Part shown: positions 34,558-42,201 of the stretch, one piece after another | How the letters are laid out: each line of letters starts with the position of its first letter | Numbering within the stretch: the stretch's first letter is position 1 | Source: CAUZIB01 sp964624855 | GTDB lineage: Bacteria; Acidobacteriota; Vicinamibacteria; Vicinamibacterales; UBA8438 | Assembly (NCBI GenBank): GCA_964624855.1 | Contig: CAZUZW010000004.1 | Coordinates: 19,071 to 83,070, forward strand | Direction of reading: 5' to 3' | DNA: 64,000 nucleotides | Notes under the pieces: model-generated | What the model was told of the DNA's origin: nothing | The model's input: only the letters and a program-made list of their open reading frames with translations | Databases searched by the model: none | Translations under genes and position numbers: made by a program

Positions 34558-35910
34558 TTGTTCGCCAGGGTACAGGCCAAATTGATTCGGCTAGGGGCAC
34601 TCTTTGTGCTCTTGTTAGCATTCGGTTGCGAAAATTCCACTCCCACCTCTCCATCAACGGCCACCGTTCCAAGTGACGGTTCAACCCTAAAAGTTTCGGC
34701 ACCAATACCTCAGAGTCCGATCTCCAACGCTGAGGTAGACGTTTTTAATCCAAAGCTGACTTCTGGTAACGCCCAGTCCTTATTTGTATCCGGAGTTAAT
34801 TTTTCTCACGAGTTTCAACTCTTCCATGTTGCTGCCAATAGTACTCTGATGTTGGTTGAATCAGGAACGGTCTTGCAGGGCGTGACTGTGACTTCGTATG
34901 TTGTTGAGAACCCACTTGAGGATGACCAATTCTATCAGTGGCAGGTTCGAGCCATTTTCGATGGTTCTTACGGACCATGGTCCGAGATGGCTGCGTTCAG
35001 TACGAATTTTCCTGTCTCGATTGGTCCACCGATACCATTACAACCTGGTCCAGACGAAGTTGTCGACAGTGTCAGACCAGTCTTGGAGATTGAGAATCCA
35101 GTGATTGAGGGAGAGACTGGCACTGTAATGATTGAGTTTCAAGTTGCTTTAGATCCCAATTTCCAGAACATGGTCTCAATTATGTCGGAAGAGTTGGGAA
35201 GACATGCGGGTATCCACACACCGTTAACGGGGCCGAGACAGTCCGCGCTGTCTCGGGCAGAGAAGACGAGTGCCCAGGTGACCGTCGACCTTGAGTTTGA
35301 CACGGCGTATTATTGGCGTACCCGTGGTACAAATGGAATCGTAAGTAGATATCCGTCGGTAGCGGCACCGGGTTCAGTTGTTGGGCAGTTCTCTCAAGTA
35401 ACATCATTCAAAATTGCGGCAGAGGCGGTGGTCAATGCAGGCGGCGGCGGCGGCGGGGGTACGGTCAATAGCGGGACGGAAGATGACGAGCTTGACCTGA
35501 GTGAGGTCGTCTGGCTTCATCATAACGTTAGCGATTGGCCGCAAACGTCGACAATAACGAGTACTAGGATCGGAGCGCCCCCGATTTGTATCGACCACAC
35601 TAAACGTGGTCAATGGCCAAGCGCAGATTTCAGTGGAAGCGGAGCAATCGTCGATAGTAACCCGTGGGTTTTTGCGAACATCGGTGGAACTTGGTACGCG
35701 GCGACTTGGGAATGGATGCGTACTGGTACTACATGTAAGAGTTTGGGGGCTTCTGACTTCAAAACCCATGTCAATGGTGCCTCACCCTTGAATACATGGA
35801 CTCCCCAATCGGGTGAGCAAATTGGATTAATGATCAGTACACCTGCTCGGTTCGGGCCAGAAGGTTCGGTCAATGAACGTTCCAACGTTGTGCTTCGAAC
35901 CTGGCCATGA
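34558..35910 (+). CDS. Ser/Thr-rich lipoprotein with Ig/FnIII-like repeats and Gly linker
   Basis: A 450-residue surface lipoprotein from a TTG start, which AAAGGAG seven bases upstream supports. The lipobox 'LLAFGC' is followed by a Thr/Ser/Pro linker. Two beta-sandwich repeats resemble fibronectin type III ('DQFYQWQVRAIFDGSYGPWS' and 'TAYYWRTRGTNG'). A run of seven glycines then links to a C-terminal domain containing 'WVFANIGGTWYAATWEWM' that looks sugar-binding or adhesin-like, though I cannot name it. It is divergent from the barrel gene at 33609. Confidence 0.74.
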   Translation: MFARVQAKLIRLGALFVLLLAFGCENSTPTSPSTATVPSDGSTLKVSAPIPQSPISNAEVDVFNPKLTSGNAQSLFVSGVNFSHEFQLFHVAANSTLMLVESGTVLQGVTVTSYVVENPLEDDQFYQWQVRAIFDGSYGPWSEMAAFSTNFPVSIGPPIPLQPGPDEVVDSVRPVLEIENPVIEGETGTVMIEFQVALDPNFQNMVSIMSEELGRHAGIHTPLTGPRQSALSRAEKTSAQVTVDLEFDTAYYWRTRGTNGIVSRYPSVAAPGSVVGQFSQVTSFKIAAEAVVNAGGGGGGGTVNSGTEDDELDLSEVVWLHHNVSDWPQTSTITSTRIGAPPICIDHTKRGQWPSADFSGSGAIVDSNPWVFANIGGTWYAATWEWMRTGTTCKSLGASDFKTHVNGASPLNTWTPQSGEQIGLMISTPARFGPEGSVNERSNVVLRTWP

Positions 35911-35975
35911 GTAAGATTGGTTTATTCGTGGCAAGGTGGTCTGACGCAGAGTGAGAGCACTAGTCGAAGAAGATT

Positions 35976-37019
35976 GTGGCTCGAATTACTGTCGTAACGT
36001 CGCACCCTCCCTTTTCTGAGGGAGGACATCTCGTCATTGCCAATTCATTGGTGACGGCACTACGAGCGTCGGGCCACGAGGCCGCACTTTTGTGCACCCC
36101 GCAGAATCGTTTCGGCCGTCAAGCTTCGGCTTACTTGGCCACCTGGTTGACCGATGTGGGGCAGGCCCACGACGGCAAACCGGTTGATCAGGTTATCAGC
36201 TTTCGTTTTCCTAGTTATGCAATTCGCCATCAGGTCCATGTCTGCTGGTTGAATCACCGAATGCGAGAGTACTATGACCAGTGGCCACGATTTAGCGCAT
36301 CCCTTTCCGTTCCTGGTCGCCTAAAGGAAACCGTTCGTCGATATTCGGTTCACGGTGTTGACCGCTACCTCTTGACACGGAACGTAAATCGCTTGTTTTC
36401 ACAGTCAAGAACTATTGAAGCGAGGTTGAAGCAATGGGGAAGGATTCCTTCGACTGTTCTTTATCCGCCACCGCCTCCAAGGCCCTACCGGTGCGAAGAC
36501 TATGAGAACTTTGTACTCATAGTTTCACGACTGACTCCTCTAAAACGGGTGAGATTGGTTATTGAAGCTCTGAGCGAACCTGTCGCTGATTGTGTGAACT
36601 GTGTAGTAGTAGGTGACGGAGAAGAGAGCGCTACATTGCGGCATATTGTGGACGAACGCGGTTTGTCGAACCGAGTAAGGTTCTTGGGGCAGGTGGACGA
36701 TGAGGAATTGTTGAGACAACTAGGACGTTGCCGTGCCGTCTGTTTCCCCGCTCAACACGAAGACTATGGTCTCGTGACAGTGGAAGCGTTTGCGTGCGGC
36801 AAACCGGTTGTCACGTGCACGGACAGTGGTGGACCCGCTGAGTTGGTCAGGGACAATGCGAATGGATTTGTGACAGAACCAGTGTCCGCAGCATTGGCAT
36901 CGAAACTGGCCTTGCTTTCCGATGACCGTGCTTTAGCGGAGCGGTTAGGCGCGACCGCATTTGAAGATGTGACGGACATGACGTGGGAGCGCGCATCGCA
37001 ACAATTGGTGCTCGTGTAG
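35976..37019 (+). CDS. Glycosyltransferase family 4
   Basis: A 347-residue GT-B enzyme from a GTG start. The N-terminal donor/acceptor loop 'SHPPFSEGGHLVIANSLVTA' is followed in the C-terminal half by 'FVLIVSRLTPLKRVRLVIEA' and 'PAQHEDYGLVTVEAFACGKP' (EX7E motif), then 'TDSGGPAELV'. It likely uses a nucleotide-activated sugar in glycan assembly. It is the last glycan gene of the region; ttcA follows 88 bases later. Confidence 0.87.
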   Translation: MARITVVTSHPPFSEGGHLVIANSLVTALRASGHEAALLCTPQNRFGRQASAYLATWLTDVGQAHDGKPVDQVISFRFPSYAIRHQVHVCWLNHRMREYYDQWPRFSASLSVPGRLKETVRRYSVHGVDRYLLTRNVNRLFSQSRTIEARLKQWGRIPSTVLYPPPPPRPYRCEDYENFVLIVSRLTPLKRVRLVIEALSEPVADCVNCVVVGDGEESATLRHIVDERGLSNRVRFLGQVDDEELLRQLGRCRAVCFPAQHEDYGLVTVEAFACGKPVVTCTDSGGPAELVRDNANGFVTEPVSAALASKLALLSDDRALAERLGATAFEDVTDMTWERASQQLVLV

Positions 37020-37107
37020 AATCGGCTTGGAGCGACAGGTGCAGCTATGAGAGGCGGATGTGTTTTGAAGCGAACTAAGGCTGTTTATTCTTGGGCACGA
37101 GTTCAGT

Positions 37108-37911
37108 ATGTCTTATCGATCAAAGCTTGAAGCAAAGCTGGCCCGCAAGGTTGGCAAGGCCATTACTACTTTCGGACTGATTGAGGACGGTGACCGTATT
37201 ATGGTCGGACTGTCTGGTGGCAAGGACAGTTGGGCATTGATGCAGGCACTTGATGTTCTCCGGCGTCGTGCGCCCGTGAACTTCTCCTTGGTTGCTGTCA
37301 ATGTGGATTCGGGTTACGAAGAATATAAACACGCTGAGATTTCTCGTGCCTGCACATCTCGAGGTTGGGAATATCGGATTGAGCACACCAAAATCGGTGA
37401 AGTCATGGACGATGTCTTAGATGTAGGTGAGACTCCGTGTTCTTTGTGCGCGAAACTACGGCGGGGTGTGCTGTATAGGATTGCCGCAGAGGTTGGTGCT
37501 ACGAAGATCGCGCTTGGTCATCACGCTGACGATTTCATCGAGACGCTTTTGCTGAATCTATTTTTTGCGGGCAGTCTTAAGGCGATGCCGGCCAAACTGA
37601 TTTCTGATGACCAGCGTCATGTTGTAATTCGACCGTTGGTTTATGTCGCTGAAGATGAGGCGCGGGCGTACACCAGAGAGAACGAACTTCCCGTGATTGG
37701 GTGTTGTTGTCCAGTTTGTGGCGATTTGAGTTTAAAACGCCAAAGGCTGAAGCGTTTGTTGCTCGACTTCGAAACGGAGCATCCTGGAGTCAAGAGTTCA
37801 ATGCTGAAGGCCCTAGGTAATGTGGCGCCACGTCATCTGCTTGATTTACGTCTGAATCCGACTGGTGAATTAAGAGCCAAGCTTGCCGACAAACTCGAAG
37901 CAGTGTCATAG
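37108..37911 (+). CDS. ttcA: tRNA 2-thiocytidine biosynthesis protein TtcA
   Basis: A PP-loop ATPase that installs the 2-thio group on cytidine 32 of some tRNAs, using an Fe-S cluster. 'SGGKDS' is at residues 36-41. The two cysteine pairs for the cluster are in 'PCSLCAKLRRG' and 'CCPVCGD', and the conserved 'LGHHADDFIETLLLNLFF' lies between. Its 267 residues fit the shorter bacterial forms. It is followed 34 bases later by dtd, another tRNA-quality gene. Confidence 0.92.
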   Translation: MSYRSKLEAKLARKVGKAITTFGLIEDGDRIMVGLSGGKDSWALMQALDVLRRRAPVNFSLVAVNVDSGYEEYKHAEISRACTSRGWEYRIEHTKIGEVMDDVLDVGETPCSLCAKLRRGVLYRIAAEVGATKIALGHHADDFIETLLLNLFFAGSLKAMPAKLISDDQRHVVIRPLVYVAEDEARAYTRENELPVIGCCCPVCGDLSLKRQRLKRLLLDFETEHPGVKSSMLKALGNVAPRHLLDLRLNPTGELRAKLADKLEAVS

Positions 37912-37945
37912 CACTAGGCCTGCTATTTGTTCTGAGTATCCATAA

Positions 37946-38392
37946 ATGAAAGTTATTCTCCAGCGCGTCCGCTCAGCGCGTGTGCGTGTTGATGGCAAGG
38001 AAGTCGGGCAGATTAATCGAGGGTTACTTGTTTTTGTTGCGATTCGAACGGGAGATTGTTCTAAGGATGTCGATTATTTGGTGCAGAAGATTCAAGAACT
38101 CAGGATCTTTGATGATGCTAGTGGCAAGATGAATCACTCGATCACTGATATTGCTGGTGAGTTGCTGGTGATCTCTCAGTTTACGCTTTACGCAGACTGT
38201 CGAAAAGGACGTCGACCATCGTTTAGCATGGCCGCTTCACCCGATGTAGCGCGCGCGCTGTATGAAGAATTTGTCCGTAGGTTGCGCCTCAGTGGATTAA
38301 TGGTGTCGACGGGACAGTTTCAGTCCATGATGGATGTTGAATTGACTAACGATGGTCCGGTGACCCTCATTGTGGAGAGTTCTGATGCTTGA
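37946..38392 (+). CDS. dtd: D-aminoacyl-tRNA deacylase
   Basis: This 148-residue DTD enzyme removes D-amino acids wrongly attached to tRNA. The N-terminus 'MKVILQRVRSARVRVDG', the active-site 'SQFTLYADCRKGRRPSF' and the C-terminal 'TNDGPVTLIVES' (the Gly-cisPro region) are all present at the normal spacing. Cytoplasmic dimer. The ATG is the first start after ttcA. Confidence 0.95.
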   Translation: MKVILQRVRSARVRVDGKEVGQINRGLLVFVAIRTGDCSKDVDYLVQKIQELRIFDDASGKMNHSITDIAGELLVISQFTLYADCRKGRRPSFSMAASPDVARALYEEFVRRLRLSGLMVSTGQFQSMMDVELTNDGPVTLIVESSDA

Positions 38393-38472
38393 TCCTGAGA
38401 TTGTTGTTACTTATGACGTTGAGGGTTGGCGATGAGTAGCCCGGAATCATCGTCGAGAGAATTTATCTAACT

Positions 38473-39054
38473 GTGTGTCCGTTCTTCGTAAACATGCTGA
38501 TTCGAGCGTGGTCGCTTCTGAGGTTAGCACTGATTGGCGAAGGCCTTCTTGTGTTCATTGCATTTACATGGTCGTGGTGGCGTGATACCGATTTTGTGTT
38601 TGGCGGTACGGCGAAAGGAGCCACCTACGGTCTACTCATGGCGGCCGTCTTGGCTGTTGTAAATCTCTATCTACTTGTTCGAGCACCAGCCTTACCTGGG
38701 GTGCCCTCTATCCGCCGGCTTTACGTCGAAGTGATGCAACCTGTGTTCGCAAACCTATCGGTGACGGAGATCGCTGTCATAAGTGCGGTGGCAGGCATCG
38801 GTGAAGAACTCTTGTTTCGTGGGGTGTTACAGTCAGAGCTAGGGCTATTTCCTGCGAGTGTGATGTTTGGGTTGGCCCATATGGGTGGAGGCGGCACGCT
38901 GGCTTTTGGTTGTTGGGTGATGGTGATGGGCGGCATGCTTGGAATTCTGGCGATTGTGACAGAAGGATTATTGGCGCCCATTATTGCCCATGCGGTATAC
39001 GATGCTGCCGCAATGAGTTATATCAGGTGGGACCGAAACGAGAGGGCCGCTTGA
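38473..39054 (+). CDS. CPBP-family intramembrane metalloprotease-like protein
   Basis: A 193-residue polytopic protein of the ABI/CPBP (Rce1-like) family. The three motifs are visible: 'GEELLFRGVLQSELG' (EExxxR), 'FGLAHMG' (FxxxH) and 'PIIAHAVYD' (HxxxD/N). Members cleave prenylated or other membrane proteins or have immunity and maturation roles; the substrate here is unknown. The start is GTG 38473 (ATG 38494 is an alternative). Confidence 0.85.
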   Translation: MCPFFVNMLIRAWSLLRLALIGEGLLVFIAFTWSWWRDTDFVFGGTAKGATYGLLMAAVLAVVNLYLLVRAPALPGVPSIRRLYVEVMQPVFANLSVTEIAVISAVAGIGEELLFRGVLQSELGLFPASVMFGLAHMGGGGTLAFGCWVMVMGGMLGILAIVTEGLLAPIIAHAVYDAAAMSYIRWDRNERAA

Positions 39055-39128
39055 GACACCTGATAGGTGAAGTCGTATGCGACCAGCGGGTATGGGTTTT
39101 TACATCGCAGGTACATGTCCGTCAGAAA

Positions 39129-39986
39129 GTGTTGAGTTCTTTGAGGACGGTATTCATTGCCGCTGTTGCGGTCATTACGTTGTTTCCGTGGCCAACCCTG
39201 GCGCAACAGCGTCCCCTTGCAACCGAGGACCCGGAGTCGATTGGAAGTGGACTTGTAATGATTGAAGGCGGATTTGATTACATGCGTGACAAGCTATATC
39301 CAGTTTCTGGACTGAAAGGACATCGATTTCGTGTTCCCACAGCTGGCGTGACTGTCGGTGTTAGCTCTATTGCTGAAATCCAGATTGACGGAATTTCCTA
39401 TCAGAGTTTGAACGTCACCACCCGGGTAGAGGCCCCTTTGTCTCGGTTGCTGCAGTTCAGTGGTGACACCACCTATGATATGGATGACATTGTGGTCGGG
39501 GCTAAAGCACGAGTGCTATCCGAGGGGCGTCGACGTCCTGCTGTTGCCTTGCGTTTTGCAACTCGTCTGCCGAATGCTGGCAACGAAAGCGGGCTCGGTC
39601 TCGACACAACCGATTTTATTAACACGGTGTTGGTTGGTAAAACATTTGGGGCTGTTCGGGTTGTCGGGAACGTTGGTATGGGGATCTTAGGGGATCCGAC
39701 GCGGGGCGATCGACAGAACGATGTTGTTGTGTACGGAGTCTCTCTCACACGGGTTATAACGAACGCGGTCCAGTTTGTTGCAGAAGTCAATGGCTACGAA
39801 AACACGCGACGTGGTAGCCCGCCGCCAGGAACCGACAGTTCATCCTATTTTCGAGCAGGAGCGCGGTACAGTCGAGGCTCGATTCACTTTGACGCCGCTC
39901 TTGTGTCTGGCTTGACTGCCCGCGATGCCAGTGTAGGTTTGACTGCAGGGCTGTCGTGGGTGTTCCAGGGAATGGAGGTTCCTTGA
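39129..39986 (+). CDS. Secreted outer-membrane barrel-like protein
   Basis: About 285 residues with a signal peptide ending 'LFPWPTLAQQ'. The mature part is beta-rich with alternating hydrophobic patterns ('GGFDYMRDKLYPVSGLKG', 'VVGAKARVLSEGRRRPAVAL', 'RAGARYSRGSIHFDAALVSG'), and the last strand ends near 'GLSWVFQG'. It resembles a transporter-like or porin-like barrel of unknown role. GTG 39129 is chosen because it opens the signal peptide; an upstream in-frame extension covers the protease gene. Its stop overlaps the TTG start of the dapF-like gene (TTGA). Confidence 0.7.
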   Translation: MLSSLRTVFIAAVAVITLFPWPTLAQQRPLATEDPESIGSGLVMIEGGFDYMRDKLYPVSGLKGHRFRVPTAGVTVGVSSIAEIQIDGISYQSLNVTTRVEAPLSRLLQFSGDTTYDMDDIVVGAKARVLSEGRRRPAVALRFATRLPNAGNESGLGLDTTDFINTVLVGKTFGAVRVVGNVGMGILGDPTRGDRQNDVVVYGVSLTRVITNAVQFVAEVNGYENTRRGSPPPGTDSSSYFRAGARYSRGSIHFDAALVSGLTARDASVGLTAGLSWVFQGMEVP

Positions 39987-40774
39987 AAGCTCTTGAGTTT
40001 GTTAAGGCCCACGCCTACGGAAATGACTTTCTTTTTATCAATGAGGATGTGGTCTCGACCGATGAAGCGTCTCGCGTCGCCAAGGAGATCTGTGACCGCC
40101 ATACTGGAGTAGGGGCTGATGGCCTGATCTTTTATCGTCTAACGGCATTAGGGGCGGCGATGAAACTGTTTAACGCTGATGGTTCGGTTGCTGAGGTGTC
40201 AGGTAATGGCGTGCGCTGCCTCGGCGCGATTGTCGCGCCTGAGGATGAGATTGGGAGTGAGACCGTCGTTGAAACTGATGGCGGTGTTAAGGTGCTGACA
40301 TTATTGGATGCCGATTCTTCGCGGTATATATTCCGCGCCCACATGGGGCAGCCTATAGGATTGCGGGAACTAGAGCTTGGAATTAATGGTAGCCAGCTAC
40401 GTGTGGTTGTTTTGTCAGTTGGCAATCCCCAGTGTGTTGTACTTACGGACCGGCTCGATGAAGCACGGTTTAAGGAACTCGGTCCAGCTATAGGGGAGCA
40501 CGAGGCATTTCCTGAAGGAACCAATGTGGAGTTTGTGACGGTAGAGCAACCTGATTTAGTTCGGATCCTAATTTGGGAACGAGGTGTCGGACCAACAACC
40601 GCGTCCGGCACTGGCGCGTGTGCGTCCGCCGTTGCTGCGGCGAAGTATGGTGGTGCCAATCGGGTTCTAGACGTGGTGTCACCTGGTGGGGCCCAGCATG
40701 TTGAATGGGATGAGGATGGTATTTACCTTACCGGCTCAGCCGAGCTCATTGCACACGGCAAATGGTTCGTGTAG
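39983..40774 (+). CDS. dapF: Diaminopimelate epimerase-like protein with Ser in place of both catalytic Cys
   Basis: A 263-residue DapF-fold protein. The start is TTG at 39983, supported by GGAGG four bases upstream and by TTGA overlap with the preceding stop. 'HAYGNDFLFINED' is the N-terminal signature. The segment that normally reads 'CGNGxRC' is 'EVSGNGVRC' (Ser codon 40199-40201), and the second, normally 'GET..CGTGAC', is 'GVGPTTASGTGAC' (Ser codon 40604-40606). So both general acid/base cysteines are serine, and the substrate-binding Glu is Pro. It may be a lineage variant of the lysine/peptidoglycan enzyme or an epimerase with another substrate. Confidence 0.83.
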   Translation: MKALEFVKAHAYGNDFLFINEDVVSTDEASRVAKEICDRHTGVGADGLIFYRLTALGAAMKLFNADGSVAEVSGNGVRCLGAIVAPEDEIGSETVVETDGGVKVLTLLDADSSRYIFRAHMGQPIGLRELELGINGSQLRVVVLSVGNPQCVVLTDRLDEARFKELGPAIGEHEAFPEGTNVEFVTVEQPDLVRILIWERGVGPTTASGTGACASAVAAAKYGGANRVLDVVSPGGAQHVEWDEDGIYLTGSAELIAHGKWFV

Positions 40775-40865
40775 GAACACTGGAGTAGAACCATGTGTTT
40801 CGTGGTCTCGGACCGTCTTTATTGATATTCAGAGGATCTAATCTTCTATTTGTGATTCTTACGTT

Positions 40866-42119
40866 ATGTCAAAAGTTCTCTACTTCGACTGCTTCTCTGG
40901 TGCTTCAGGTGACATGATCTTGGGCGCTTTGATCGACGCAGGCTTACCGATAGCAGAACTTCGGGAGGCTCTGGGTAGTCTTCCCCTTAAGAACATTCGC
41001 GTAGAAGCCCACACAACACAAAGAGCAGGAATTGGAGCGACTAAGTTCACAGTGATTGATGAAACTGCGGAGCATCGTGTTGGGAATGATAACGGGCATC
41101 ATCAACACCGACATGACGCAGGACATAGTCATGATCATGCGGACCATCGTGGATTGACTGAGATTTGTCGGATGATTGACGGGTCAGGACTATCGACTGC
41201 GGCGAAGGAACGATCGAATCACTTGTTTCGACGTCTGGCAGAGGTGGAGGCGGCGATTCATCAGACATCGGTTGAAAAAGTTCATTTGCACGAGGTTGGG
41301 GCTATTGATTCAATCATCGATATTGCGGGTTGTGTTTTCGCCTTGGAGTGGTTTGATGTGGAACGGATCATTGTTTCTCCGCTGAATGTCGGGTCAGGGA
41401 CGGTCAAGTGCGAACATGGTGTCATGCCGGTTCCGGCGCCTGCTACTGCGAAACTAATTGAGGGTACTCCTGTTTATTCAAAGGGCCCCGAAGTCGAACT
41501 GCTGACCCCTACAGGTGCTCTGATTCTGACGGATTACGCAGAGAGTTACGGTTCACTGCCGACGATGACGTTGGAACGGACTGGTTTTGGTGCCGGGGAT
41601 CACGATTTCCCCGATCATCCTAATCTTTTGCGAGCGGTGATAGGACAGGAAGATGATTTTGGCGCACTGGAACGGGTAGTTGTACTCGAGTGCGAGATCG
41701 ACGACATGAACCCTCAGATTTTTGGTCTACTGATGGATCGGCTGTATGCCAATGGTGCCTTGGATGTTTTCTATGTGCCAATCCAGATGAAGAAGAATAG
41801 ACCGGGGACGTTGGTGACGATCGTCGCACTTCCTCCACAGCGTGAGGCTTTAAGTAACATTGTCTTTCGAGAGACGACAACTATCGGTGTGCGGTTCAGA
41901 GAAATGGATCGCGAGCGACTAGACCGTGAGGAAGTTGCGGTCGAGACATCACTGGGTGTCGTGCGATTTAAGTTGGCCCGACGTTCTGGAACAGATGTAG
42001 TCGTGAATGCTTCTCCTGAATTTGAAGATTGTGTGCGATTGGCTGAAGAACATGGGTTGCCAGTGAAAACTGTCCAAGCGGTGGCGACGAAAGCTTATTT
42101 GGAGCGTGAGCGCACATGA
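40866..42119 (+). CDS. larC: Nickel-insertion protein LarC
   Basis: A 417-residue protein that inserts nickel into the pyridinium dithiocarboxylate precursor to form the nickel-pincer cofactor (NPN) of lactate racemase-type enzymes. The N-terminus 'VLYFDCFSGASGDMILGALI' and 'EKVHLHEVGAIDSIIDIAG' are family signatures. A His-rich stretch (about residues 77-98) may store or deliver nickel. In Lactobacillus larC requires a programmed frameshift; here it is one uninterrupted frame. No larA, larB or larE is in the window, so the target enzyme is unknown. Confidence 0.9.
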   Translation: MSKVLYFDCFSGASGDMILGALIDAGLPIAELREALGSLPLKNIRVEAHTTQRAGIGATKFTVIDETAEHRVGNDNGHHQHRHDAGHSHDHADHRGLTEICRMIDGSGLSTAAKERSNHLFRRLAEVEAAIHQTSVEKVHLHEVGAIDSIIDIAGCVFALEWFDVERIIVSPLNVGSGTVKCEHGVMPVPAPATAKLIEGTPVYSKGPEVELLTPTGALILTDYAESYGSLPTMTLERTGFGAGDHDFPDHPNLLRAVIGQEDDFGALERVVVLECEIDDMNPQIFGLLMDRLYANGALDVFYVPIQMKKNRPGTLVTIVALPPQREALSNIVFRETTTIGVRFREMDRERLDREEVAVETSLGVVRFKLARRSGTDVVVNASPEFEDCVRLAEEHGLPVKTVQAVATKAYLERERT

Positions 42120-42201
42120 CTTTTCACGGCGACAGTAATGGGATACCTGTCTATTTACTAGTAACCTAAACTAACGTGAACCACTGCGTGTCGATGAATT
42201 A

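Noticed and set aside
37108..37911. Reading the PP-loop gene as LarE, given larC nearby
   Set aside because: The two Cys pairs and 'LGHHADDFIETLLLNLFF' are TtcA features, not LarE.
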